Made by a program: the position numbers and the translations under genes. Positions 24,630-35,841 of a DNA stretch of 64,000 nt are shown here, piece by piece. The stretch comes from Struthidea cinerea (lineage: Eukaryota > Chordata > Aves > Passeriformes > Corcoracidae), in NCBI GenBank assembly GCA_013397865.1, contig VZTI01004088.1, forward strand, positions 5,378,849 to 5,442,848, written 5' to 3'. Each line of letters starts with the position of its first letter. Positions within the stretch are counted from its first letter, which is position 1. The notes below the pieces were generated by a model, which worked only from the letters and a program-made list of their open reading frames with translations, searched no databases and was not told the origin of the DNA.

Positions 24630-27600
24630 AAACTAAATTTAGGGAAAGGGGGAAAAAAAGGTTAAAATATTTCCAAGAGCTTGCAAAGCTGGAAACACAA
24701 GATCATTTACTTGAACCAGTTTGCCCAGACCTAACTTTAATGAGAATCATACCATGCCTTAACTCAAAATTAACCCAAAGTATTGTTATTCGCTCAGTCC
24801 TTTTCTCCAACAGAGTTCAGTGGGATTTGAAGGGGGTTTTGGGTATTTTTAGCTTTTTGAAGTAGTCCATTGTGGTAAAACACTAATAGCAGGAATGTTG
24901 TGAGGGCTTAAAGTCACTGGAATTTCCAGCTCATGATGATTTGGCTGAACTTCAAATAAGAGGACACCCACTTCACAGCTCTCAAATTAACACTCAAGTT
25001 CACCTATAAATTGTGAATCTTACCATAACATAGGGCAAAACTAAAATTTGCCCTTGCTCCATATTTTTCCACAAGTGCTTCAGGCATCCTGCAGCATGCA
25101 AGGTATCTTTCTTGGGACAGCAATGCAGCTCAGCCATGGGCAATGTGCTTTGCCCAAGGCTGATATGGAAACAAGTTTCACTCTGATTTAATTTTCTTGT
25201 GTTTTTTGGCTGGGCTGCTGCCCAGACTACCTCAAATTCACCACCATCATTACAGGCTTCAGACGGTCTTTCCATAGTCTGACCTGACCTTCTCTTGCAG
25301 ACATGGTGTGAATGATAAAAGACAGGCTTCAGAGGTTCCAGAGAGGAAAAGGGTCTTTTGCGAAAGCTGCTAATATGGAAAATGTCCTACATGGAGATGT
25401 ATTAGATCACAGATTAAAGATATCCTATCTGATTACCCTACCCCACCACGTGAAGTGAAGTAGGCACTACCAGATAAAAAACATGGCCCCTGTACAAAGA
25501 GATTAAAATCTGACCTAACTCACATGGATTGCTGGCAGCACATGACTATTTTTCAGTCCAGGTCTCAACTACACAAGCACAAAATGTACTCCCACACCTT
25601 CTTACACACAAAAAGGAGAGTTTTCAATGTGAAAAATGTGTCTTTAATAAGCATCTAACGGACTTCTAAAACTCAGGACTTCAGACTAGGGAAGTCTGGC
25701 TTCAATAATAATAATTTTGGAAGAAATTCTAGGTAATGTAAGGGAATGTGGATATTTAGATCTTTGAAAAAAATGGTCTGTGTTTCCTAATTTCTAAACT
25801 GTTTGTTTACTTTATGATTTCCTGTCTTATTGTTGTATTGACCTGATTACCAAGGTGCCGAGATTCCAAGAAAGTGAATTTGTTTTACAAAAACCTCCCA
25901 GCCTGTCTAAAATGTGGTACAAGATTTGGCGCCATTGAATAATGGTGTTGTCAAATTTAAAAGCTGTCTTTCCTTATAAAAATATCTTTCTGTCCTCAAA
26001 GAACTGTAGGGCAAAAATCTCTCTTAATTTTAGTGTTCCTGAATAAGAGTCTAAAGATTTCCGATTCTTTTTCTTTAAACTACCTTTTGAAAGATCTGGT
26101 GGTGACAGGCCACACCAAAGTGCCTGAAGGGACAGCCAAATCTTCTACCTTTTATTTGCCTGAAGATTACTGCGTTTCCTCCTCTCATCTTTCTTTCTTC
26201 AAATGCCATAGGATTTATCCACCCTTACCTTGTCACAATGGCTTGCACAAATGCCTCCCTGGACTGGCTCTTGTCAAATTAAAGACTATTTACTTAATTC
26301 TGGAGGAGGTACAGAGAAAAATTTTCAGGTAATTCAATATTTACAGGGCTGGAGCACCTTCCAGCGACAATTGTTTAAAATTGTACAGCTATATAGTGGT
26401 CTGAAAGAGGGGAAAAATAGTTGATTACAGATGAAACAGCAGTAACTTTATAACCAGTTTTAGAGGTACAATGCAGTTTCCAGCTGTGAAAAGTTACCAG
26501 ACAGGGAGAATATGGAGGCCTACAGAAGAGGACAATTGTGAATTTGTAGCGAGACAGTAAAAGGGATTCTAACCCTTTTCCAAAGTAAAGTCATTAATCA
26601 GGGACAGATTTAGGACAGACAATGGGTGTTTTGACTCCAGCTTCAGTGAAGTGAGAATTCACCTAGGCCCTATTTTTTCAGCATGAGCATCTGTAGCTGT
26701 TTCTGCTTTTACAGATTTTGAAAACAAAGCTTTTTAATATGTATATTTATAGTCTTCAAAACTGAGAAGCAAACAAGAAAAAAATTGGAGTTGCTGATAG
26801 CTTTGCAGTGTAAGAGCTTACAGGCTTCTTCATATTTTTCCTGCCTAATAACTTTGGATTACTTCCTGTTTACTGTCAGTGCATCTAATATGTGTGTCAG
26901 CTTGGTGCAGCACTGACATGATATATGCATTAGACCACACATTGATAGCAAAAACAAAGTTACTCGATTCTGACAGGACAAGAAAATTACCCACAAGCAG
27001 TAAAATACAGGGTTGCCATGTGACTATGTTCTGCTTCAAAACCATGTATCACATGGTGATAGCACAAGAATTAGGGGATTGTGAGAGATGCTGGAACTGC
27101 AAAGGCAGTTATCTGGTCCCTTTGCCTCTATGTCTCGTGCATTAATAGGCACACCTGCTTTGATCTCCCTTGTGTCCTGATGGGCTGCTGAGCTCTGCTT
27201 GGAGTTTTTGTGCACTGTTTCTTACCACAGTCAGCCCAATCGCTACACACCTCGTGCATTGCCTTGTTTCCCGTGCAGCACCAATTCCCTTTGTTGGTAA
27301 TGACTCTGCCGCTCACCTACCCCCACACACACCTTCTGGTCACACTGCCTGCCCTGCTCTAAATCTACCTGCCAGACTGGGAGAGCTAAGGCAGCCCAAG
27401 GGGAAAAGGAAGGGGGCAACAGACAATTTACTGCCAAAGCCAGTAGTTTAGTTTTCTCTTCAGAAAGTGCAGACTTGCAATGAATTAAGACTGCAATACT
27501 TTGAAATCTTATTGATATTCTAATTACAAATCTGAAGCATCCAATTCACCAACTCAGGGAAAATAAGGAAGAAGCAAATTATTATCTACAGATAAACAAT

Positions 27601-28924
27601 ATGGTTGAGGTAGTTGAGATCATGTGTTTCATTTCCTAATAAAATTCTGGGTTTTTATTTGGTTGATGTGAGATACTGAAAGGTAAGTCATTGGTTAAAA
27701 GTCCTATATGTGTATTTCTGCCTTTACTGTGATTTGCATAAATGCCGACTGTGCTACCTGAAAGCGTTCCTGTTCTGATTTATGGGTGTGTTTGTATTGC
27801 TCATATCATAAATCTTCTTCTCTAGGACACTTCTGTTCTGGTATTTATTGACCAAAGACAATTTGCGTTAAGAATGTTTTGAGATCTTGCCAGATATGCA
27901 CTAGGGGATATTTGAGAAAACATTCAGTACTCAAGTGAATGAATCTAGGAAAGCGTATGATCTCACTACCCAGACAAACATTTCGCCATAATATTTTAGT
28001 ACCCTATTTTATTAAGAGAAACCTATGTTTCCATATGCATTTATTTACCATAGAGTCAATTCATTTAGGCCAAATCAAAATAAGTGCTGGAAGAAGATAA
28101 TTTAGGCTAGCAGCCTCAGGCTGGTGATTATGGCTCAGCAAACAAATCTTTAGGGTCAGATCTTCTTTTACTGAATCTAGCTCAAGCTTGAGTACTACCC
28201 TGTATTGAAACAAAGTGCCCAAACATGCCCTATTTCTAGGAATTTTACTTTGAGGAGAGAATTCTTTGTTACTAATTATTATCATTATCAGGTCTGAAAA
28301 TACATAGAAATTATTAATTGAAATGAACACTGCACTAGTGGAAGATGTACATCTTCACTGTAAGAGAGGTAGACACTAAATAAATAGGCTGTATGAACAG
28401 TGGGAGAAATAGGTTCATGAGAAACTGAAGCACAAGGAGATGAAGGGGTGTTTGTGCAAGGAAAAATCATCTCTGCAGTGTCTGGCGGCTTAAGGGTGCA
28501 TTTCTTGGCGCTCATCCCATGACACAGCTTTCATATGATGTCCCTCCCTGGAACTGCAGAGCTAGGAACACAGATTCACCCTCTTCAGGGCTTTACAGGG
28601 CTTGATTTGGGTCAAAGCCAACCTTTGCCCTGGGATTAGGCACTCTTCCTTTGAAGGGAAGAGAGCAGGGATTCCCCACATGATTTTGTTTCCCCAGCTG
28701 GCCATTCCTATGCAAGGCAGGGTCACAGCACCCACATTTCAGCTGGGAGATGCTGCCATCTTTGGAGGATCTCTACATGCCAGCTGCTCCTGACTTGGAA
28801 GCTGTTATGGGAGTCTTCAGTCCCTCCTTCCAAATCAGTTTCACTTTTCAGGAAACATCTAGAGATTCATTTGGCCAAAGAGGGAAAGCAAAACTGAGCA
28901 TGGATCTCTATCCTACTAGTCAGG
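24630..28924. other. anonymous stretch, no supported gene
   Basis: Unique-looking sequence without recognisable genes. Open frames of 88-99 codons (26033-26332, 26879-27145, 27170-27451) lie on overlapping strands and show no domain. The segment 27160-27440 is somewhat richer in GC than its surroundings but has few CpG and is no island. Confidence 0.5.
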
Positions 28925-29075
28925 ACACCCCACCTGGAAGGAAGGAGACCTGGGCTCCAGTCTCGTTTCGATGTGTTCATGTGATTTATATTAAACAGCC
29001 ATTGGATAAAATACTTAAATAATTATTAGAACAGGGATGGCAGCCTGAGTCTGCACCCTTCCCTTCCAGGTGAGG
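28925..29075 (+). mobile_element. possible tRNA-derived SINE relic
   Basis: Contains aaggagacctgggctccagt followed by a CT-rich, then ATT-rich spacer, and ending in agaacagggatggcagcct with a gcacccttccc stretch. The first block resembles the 'aggagacctgggttcaagtcc' part of MIR-type SINEs. The last resembles 'gaacagggacttgaacct'. The middle is not recognisable, so the call is tentative. Confidence 0.4.
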
Positions 29076-29930
29076 GCCCCAAACTGCCAGTCATGCTCGG
29101 TCTTGCTTTCTTCCTATCTCTTTCTAATGAATCTGCAATTATTTGATGCAAAGTGGAACAGCTTCCACAGCAAAGATGGGGAGAGCACCTCCCCCTTTCC
29201 CCTGTTTTTAGTGAGGAGGGTTCAAAGGCTCTTAGGCAGAGCAGGAAACCCTGCTAAAGTCTCCTGGTCCCAAGCTGTGGGTTCGCTGTGGGACTCGTGG
29301 CACTACTCCTCTGGTGGATGTGTACACTCTGAGGTCACCTGGCAGAGTGGGCCCCTAAGAGGACCACAAACAAAATATACCTCATCTGTATACCCCCAGC
29401 CAGACAGGCGGGAATCAGGCTACCTGGGACTAAGACACTTGGCGGCATGCCCAGACCTAGAGGCACTGGGGGATCTCCTCATCCCAACATGAGAAACACT
29501 GGGGAGATGGCAGGTGAGTGGGGGCTGCAAAGGTGCTCTAACAGGACTCAAGATCTCCCTGTCCTTGCCTGAATCTAGCTCCAGGTCACCTGCCAAAGAC
29601 CACCCAGGGAAGTAGGGGAGGAGCAAGCCTTGAGCAGCCATGTCCCGAGGCACAGCCAGGCACCTCTTTGCTTTTATGCACTCCTATGCAATTTCTCAAG
29701 GAAGAAAAAAACTGCAGCTAGGGTGGACAAGGCAGACTGTTCATGAGCCAGAAAGATCACAGCTAACAGCCACTGCCATTTCCAGTGGATATGTGTAATT
29801 AGCAACCATTCAGTAGGTAGTCCTAAATGAAAATCACAAATAGAGCTAGCGACTTCCTGGTGGAAAGATTTAGTTATCTTTCCAGAGGAAGAAAATATGT
29901 CTGTGTGTAACCTTTTAACCCTTCTTCTCT
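29076..29930. other. moderately GC-rich anonymous stretch
   Basis: Richer in G and C than the window average but with few CpG. A 140-codon plus-strand frame at 29070-29492 and an overlapping minus-strand frame at 29420-29653 are explained by base composition. No domain or exon structure recognised. Confidence 0.5.
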
Positions 29931-29939
29931 TTCCTCCTC

Positions 29940-30180
29940 TTACTCTTACACTGGATAATTATTTATTTTGTAGCTTAATTAGCTAATTATGCATGTGTTA
30001 TGATGCTTTTAAGCAGGAAGTCACTTTGTTCAGTTGTTGGTGGCATGTGGCTTTTGTTCAGCAACTGCAATGTCAGTTTATAACATAATCATCTTTACTT
30101 GCAGTGGTCTGAGGTGATGAAGTTTTTCCCAATGGTAATATTTTAATTATCAGAGTAAAGTTTGAAAAAGGGCAGTGACT
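29940..30180. promoter_or_regulatory. candidate conserved element with homeodomain palindrome
   Basis: A perfect 14-bp palindrome, TAATTAGCTAATTA, lies at 29976-29989. It is two TAATTA homeodomain sites sharing a GC centre and is followed at once by tatgcatg, a POU-like motif. The flanks (ctggataattatttatt; ttataacataatcatcttta) are AT-rich with further homeodomain-type cores and no simple repeats. Arrays like this are typical of developmental enhancers. Without comparison to other species, function stays an inference. Confidence 0.35.
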
Positions 30181-32825
30181 AACAGGGAACTGCTTCAGGT
30201 GGGTAGAGGCTAAGCGATAAATTTGCACAGGCCCTCAGCTGTCTATCTATGAGGTAAAGCTGTGCTGTTCCCCTTTAGAAGAAGATCCCTTTGAGGATTT
30301 TCAGAGGGTGTACTGAAAGGTACTAACAAGAATTGACCAAATCCACCCAGGAGTTTCTTTTCGGGTTATCACTGTGTTTTCAGAAACATAAAGGGACTTG
30401 AACTGGATCCCCATCCCATCAGCTCAACAGTAAAAGCATCTAGGTAGAACTGGTGCTTAGGAAGCAAATGCAAAACAGGATATATTGCAGGGAGCCAAAG
30501 TAGTTTATCCTGATGCGTGCTACAGCTTCACACAACAGCACAAGTTCCACCTGCCTGCACACAAGCACCAGTTCCCTGTACATGCAGACCAGGTGTACAA
30601 GGTCATTGCAAGAGTTAGCTGCTTCATTTCTTATCAAATGCCCAGCCATGAAAGCAGCTACAGCATGTATCAGTGGTTCACCCCCACAGCTCTCCAATTC
30701 TCTAGTTTGTCTGATTCAGAGATATCCAGCATGGTGCTCTGTGCCAGCTCCAAACCCTGACAAACGTCTTTTGTTTGCATTTGGTTGTCAGACATAATGT
30801 ATGCAGCCACAGACCTGCAGTAACATTTATTCCTGCTTCTACTGGAAAGTTGAGTAAGGCTCTTAGACTCATTTCCCCAGTGGTAAACCCTAGCTATCTC
30901 AGTTAGGAAACTGGTCTCCCTCAATTCCTTATCTAGTCAGCTGAGCTGCTCAAGAGGTCTATTCAGAGCACGTGAATTAGTTTCTCCTGAGAATTAACCT
31001 TTAAAGAGCCTCTTTCAAGCAGAAATAGTACAGCTACTAGTTTACAGTACTCCATGCTTTAAAACCCTTTCTATATTCACAGATTAATATTTTACACATT
31101 TCTATATGTTCATATATTAAGAAAAAAACTTTCCTCTGAATCTATTAATTTGTCCCCCAGATCCTGTGCCTGCTACCTGATGAATGCAGAAAGAAAAAGG
31201 TATAGCCTTGAGTAAATCCCTTAGAAACCATAACATGTGCAACAGTTCCTACACTGGCTTTGAGACTGAAATGTTTCTCTATGTTTTTAAGCTCACTGAC
31301 AGTTTTATGATTTAAAGGCATTTTTTTCTGTCTCTTTCCCACCCTCCAATTCACGTATTCTTCACGGTGGTTCCTGTGCAACAACACTCAGTAATAACCC
31401 CTTTCCCTTAGGGATCAAGGAAGGAAATTCGACAAGTCCCTGCCGCTCCCCTTTTTTTTTTTTTGTTTGGTTTGGATGGTCTCTGAAATGGGCTGGAATG
31501 TAAATGGAAGATATTTGGCAGGTTGACATTTGTCTGCAAAGCTAGGCACCAAGCCAGAAGCATGGAGCAAGCTGGAGTGGGTTTACATAAAGTGGGAGCA
31601 ATAGTGCCAGAGCACTCCAATACATTTTCCCCTGAGACTCATAGGCAGCCCACTCAATACTTCATTAAGGGTGAAATCCAGCACTATTTGAAGGGCCATA
31701 GGAAAGAGCCTGTGCAGCAATTAAGTTCTTGAGGCCTCTGCACTGGTCTGAATTCCACCCAAAAGAAGAATTGTTTGCTGAGGAAAAGATGTTATTATCC
31801 AGATTACAGTCTGCTCTTGTGAGGAAGAGAGACTGTTGGCATATGGTTGGAAGCAGCACAACCCTTCTACACAATCTTTCTGAGATGATTCCTTGCAGAA
31901 TGTTCGATGCAAACAGACTCTTGCCCATCCATGAATAATTCTTACAAGGTGAAAGAGTCCAGGCCATCAAGAAAGCAGGATATTTCCAGGAAGAACTCTA
32001 GAATCTGACCTTAAAACAGGAATACAGGAGTTGCTTATACACTGCTGAGATGTTGCAGAGCACCCAGGGCTGGCTGTGGTGAGGTGTCTCAGAGCAACAT
32101 CCCGGAGTCTGTTTTACAAACACAGGTATTAGTTTTTCTGAACCTCTTTCTCCATGAATACAGGATGAATACATGGGTGACAGGCACGATACAGCATTTA
32201 CTACAGATAAGAAGTGTCTGCTATCTCTTCAGTAGGCTGGAATACAGTTTTTGCAAAAGAAGTTTGCCTAAATTATTCTCTTATTTATATCTATAAGGCA
32301 GGCAGGCATTTAGTGGCTCTCTACTGCAGTAGGAAGTTAGTCTTAGATGGAGGATATCTTTCTATTAACAAGGTCAATACCATTATTTCGTATGAGTTGC
32401 ATGAACGCTCATTTGTTTGCATGCAGTGCGGGGAGCACTGAATATTTTAATTTCTAAACAATGGGGTGGCACAATGTCAAAGAGACACAGAGGGACAGGG
32501 TGAGCATGGGGAATGCTTGCAAAGCCCCAGAGCCTTTTCACAGCAAACCAGTGATAATACAAGCTAATGGTTTCTGTAATATGAACCAGGATAAGGTCAG
32601 TTTAAGACTAAATTTAGCTTCCATCAGAGGGCATCTGCTCCATAAATAAATCTCTTTACATACTGCATTAGATTAAAATGTAGGGTTGAATACTGAATGG
32701 CAGAAATATGTTTTTTAATTAAAAACCTCTCCATACTTACATAGATATACAAAAGAAGCTGAGTACAGGGATGGGGACTTACCAAACAATTTGTGAGTTC
32801 AACCCATCAATTGAATACTAGCCCC
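30181..32825. other. anonymous stretch, no supported gene
   Basis: No gene recognised. Overlapping frames at 30440-30924 on both strands (up to 94 codons) have no known domain. A T run at about 31452-31463 leads into tttggtttgg. A weak motif ggtgaaatccagcac at 31670-31684 resembles old palindromic repeats but is too short to call. Confidence 0.5.
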
Positions 32826-32880
32826 TTGATGCACATGCTTAACTTCCATTAGTGCCACTGGGAGCAACAAGACTGCACCA
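32826..32880 (+). repeat. ancient palindromic-class repeat relic
   Basis: The blocks gcacatgcttaacttcca and gtgccactgggagcaa parallel 'GCACATGCTTAACTTTAAGCA' and 'CCCATTGACTTCAATGGGA' of the same repeat type as 42644-42716 and 44975-45115. The first block is the convincing part. Confidence 0.5.
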
Positions 32881-33359
32881 ATGGAGAGAATTGACCTCAC
32901 AGTCTTTACACAAATGCATATGCTTTCCATTGAAATTAAGGCACTTTTAAGAATGTGGGGTTAAGAAAAATACAGTCTACACAACAAAAGTGAATAAAAT
33001 GTTTACATTATATAATTACTTTTGCTGGCTTTGACAAGGAAAATTATCTCTGTAAAGTGCCAGTTCTAAAATGCTTACTTTAATATACTTGATGAGCATA
33101 AGATCTCTGCACACCTAGGGCTAGATTGATAAAAACAAACTCACATGTACAATTAAGCTCAATTTTTTTCTTCCTCTTGCAGTTGCTGTTAGGAACCTGT
33201 GAGTTGAGGTGGTAATTCCATAATTTGCAAAAGTGTCAAATGAAAGAAAATATGCTTTAGTATGTGGGCATGGTGCATTCAGCAAGAGATGGATTAGAGA
33301 AGATAACATAAATGGTCTTGCTCCAAGCCTGCACTGTGTAGTCCTCAGTCAAGACTTTG
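32881..33359. other. anonymous AT-rich stretch
   Basis: Nothing recognised. Confidence 0.6.
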
Positions 33360-33402
33360 GATTTCAAGGTCAGAAAGGGCTATTTTGATCATCGAAGATA
33401 TA
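33360..33402 (-). mobile_element. CR1 LINE 3' end, reversed
   Basis: The plus strand reads gatttcaaggtcagaaaggg then ctattttgatcatcgaag. That is the reverse complement of the CR1 3' end block I recall from turtles ('CTAGATGATCATAATGGTCCCTTCTGGCCTTGAAATC'). Very short copy, but the agreement is nearly continuous. Confidence 0.7.
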
Positions 33403-34545
33403 TTGCAGAACTGAGGTATTTCTCAAATTAAATACTAAAAAACAACCAAAAGAGAAAAGTTTTCTTGGATGGAGAATTCGCTATAGTGCATCATAATTAC
33501 TGTCATTAACAAAGCAACAAACAACTATTCCCTCAAGATGTGTACCATTGAAAATGAATATGTTTGGGTTTAAGCATCAAATTTTATTATAACCTGGTCT
33601 GCAGAGCTGAAGAACTCTCAACATGGGAACTGAATGGGATTTTTTTTCCCTATTATCTAGTCAACAGCAGAGGGAGAGAGAGGACATTTCTTTGAAAGGC
33701 AGGACACCCACATTACATCCCAACTTTGCCCCATTTGGAGTTAAGGGATTTGAGCTCCGTTCCACCGTAAGGCACTGGGTCCACTGCGGACTGGAGTAGC
33801 ATCCAGCCTGCTATCCACTGTGATTGTGTCAGCTGATAAAGCATTCCCTGGAGCAGGCTTGACTTTTTTCTACATGGATGGTCAGGGAAGTTTGCATAAA
33901 AATCCTGGACAATGGTCGAATTGCATTCTTCACCAACAAGTAAAGCTGAGGAGAGGAGGTGGAGTCATGAGCTCTTCAATAATTTCAGTCCCAAGGTTAT
34001 GCTTTGCAGTGATGCAGTGCCTTGTTTTCTAGGTCTGCCTACAAATACTGGCAAAAATGGTGCAAATTGCAAACAATGAGTGGGAGAAGTGTATGTACAT
34101 CCTACTGTATTTTCTTCACAGGTTTTATCTGTGCCTATTTCCTCTGTGATGTTTTGTGAAAGCTTTCTCCAAGGTGACACAACCTGAATATTATTTTTAG
34201 TTTTATTTGTAATGTATTACCTGAGAAAGTAACAAAATGGGGAGAAAAATGATAACAAAATCTAACAGGTCACAAAACATCAGAAAAATGTATAATTGTT
34301 TTGAATCAGAATGCAAGTTGGGACAGAGATCTTTCAAATTTGGGTGGCTCACAGAGAAAAACAGTGATCTGTGCCAGCTATGGAAATGCATTGCTCTCAG
34401 TGGGATCACAAAAAATACGTGTAGAGAGACACAATCCATGGACGGCTTATTTAAGCAGATGGCTTCATTTTGGGGGTGTAGTGTTTGCCTAGCACATTAT
34501 AACTCTAGCAAAAGAGATTTGTATCACTTTTCTTATCAAGTTATG
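33403..34545. other. anonymous stretch, no supported gene
   Basis: No gene recognised. A 117-codon frame at 34237-34590 runs into the repeat relic at 34546-34608 and has no known domain. Confidence 0.55.
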
Positions 34546-34608
34546 ACCTGTATTTTCAAATGTGGGTGCTTACAGTTAGCACTTAAATAAGTGCCCTGAT
34601 TTCCAAAG
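34546..34608 (+). repeat. ancient palindromic repeat relic, well preserved
   Basis: Reads cctgtattttcaaatgtggg, tgcttacagttagcacttaa, ataagtgccctgatttccaa. This parallels nearly base by base the 'ATTTTCAAAAGTGGGTGCCTAAAGTTAGGCACCTAAATAAGTGGCCTGATTTTCAGAG' sequence I know from turtle and crocodile DNA. The inner part is a near-palindrome (gggtgctta / tagcact). Old and inactive. Confidence 0.7.
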
Positions 34609-35017
34609 CCACAGAAGACATAAGGATGCCTCTTTGTTTTCTTTTCTGCTTGGTTTTGGTCTTTTGTTTGTTTGGGTTTTTTGTTTCAAATGCTTAAAAT
34701 GTCACTCAGTCCTGTAGAGATTAATGAATCATCAGGGATCTTGAACATCACTTTCTTGACCAAAACAATCACTGGAGTTTAGAGATGTTATTTGAAGCAG
34801 GTGATTGGGATAAATTCACCACACAACAGTTAGCTTCATGTGGTAGTAATGATCTTATATGCAGGTGGGAAAAGGATGATCTACACATTCCCAAGTGCCT
34901 TTGCAGAGTCCTCACTGTTTTAACTCCATTTTGATCATGTCTCCTAACTTTATTAAAAGGTCATAGAATATAGGACAATACCCTGAGAAATAGAATCTAT
35001 CAAAATTAGCTCAGCTT
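34609..35017. other. anonymous stretch with G/T-rich tract
   Basis: A T-rich tract with ttggttttgg and tttgtttgtttgggtttttt units lies at 34636-34686. The rest is unique-looking. Confidence 0.6.
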
Positions 35018-35082
35018 TGACCAGTAAATTGGACCAGACGACCTCCAGACATACCTTCCAACAAATATTATTCTGTGATTCA
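35018..35082 (+). mobile_element. CR1 LINE 3' end
   Basis: Contains aattggaccagacgacctcc, agacataccttccaacaaat and attattctgtgattcaa. These are the three hallmark blocks of an avian CR1 3' end ('TTGGACTAGATGACCTCC', 'GGTCCCTTCCAACC', 'ATTCTGTGATTC'). The short ATTCTGTGATTC end is the CR1-specific tail instead of poly-A. The copy is a very short 5'-truncated insertion in sense orientation. Confidence 0.9.
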
Positions 35083-35386
35083 AGTTAAACCTTACGCAGT
35101 CTGATTGTGACAGTGATTTGGGGGAAGTTAGAAATGTTGACTGAATGATGACATCTCCTGAGCCACCAAGAAACTTAGCGAATACCAACAAGACTTTTAA
35201 TTTTGTAAAGCCAAGACAGGCAACAAAAAGGACACTCAATCCCTCCAGTTAATTATAAATAAAAAAAAAATCAAATAGGTCAAAACATTCAAAGTTGGTG
35301 GTGGATAGGAAGAGAAGACTAGAATAGCCTTCCAAGGCATTGCAGTGGCAGCAAAACTCCCGTCAAAAGAGGCACAGTAAATTGAG
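35083..35386. other. spacer between CR1 end and solo LTR
   Basis: Unique-looking sequence, no gene. It ends in the 5-base duplication that flanks the LTR. Confidence 0.6.
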
Positions 35387-35391
35387 CAGGG
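35387..35391 (+). repeat. target-site duplication, left copy
   Basis: CAGGG directly before the LTR, identical to 35837-35841 directly after it. Confidence 0.85.
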
Positions 35392-35836
35392 TGAGGTGGG
35401 TTGACCTTGGATGGATTCCAGGTGCCCAACAAGCTGCTCTATCACTTCCCATTCTCATCTGGAAAAGTGAGAGAAAATAAGATAGAAAAAACTTGTAGAT
35501 TGAGATAAGGCAGTTTAGTAAAGTAAAAGTCAATGTTGTGCTTCCACAATCAAAATAAAAACCCAAAGATTTTATTCTCTACTTCCCATCAGCAAGTGAT
35601 GTCCAGCCACTTCCCAGGAAGCAGGGCTGCAGCACATGTATTTAGATTTCCCACTCCCAGCCTACTAGCAGAGCTGGGAATTGGAATGCTGGAGAGACAG
35701 CATTGATGCTGCTGGAACACTCCTCAGCAGTAGCCAAAATACTGCTATTTATCACTTTTCTAGCTACAAATGCAAAGCACAGCACTTAGGGGCTGCTATG
35801 GGGAAAAATAACTGTATCTCAGCCAGACCCAGTACA
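35392..35836 (+). mobile_element. solo LTR of an avian ERVL-type endogenous retrovirus
   Basis: A 445-bp element that starts TG and ends CA, flanked on both sides by the same five bases (CAGGG). Its left part (ggtgggttgaccttggatgg, ttccaggtgcccaacaagct, gctctatcacttcccattct) and right part (acttcccaggaagcagggc, cctcagcagtagccaaaata, ctgtatctcagccagaccca) match by memory LTRs abundant in bird genomes. A possible poly-A signal AATAAA is at 35554-35559. A 5-bp target duplication is what ERVL-class integrases leave. No gag, pol or env sequence is present, so the internal region was lost, most simply by recombination between the two LTRs. The copy is clearly diverged. Whether it keeps any promoter activity cannot be judged from sequence. 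Confidence 0.9.
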
Positions 35837-35841
35837 CAGGG
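35837..35841 (+). repeat. target-site duplication, right copy
   Basis: CAGGG, identical to 35387-35391. The match is exact despite the age of the insertion. Confidence 0.85.
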
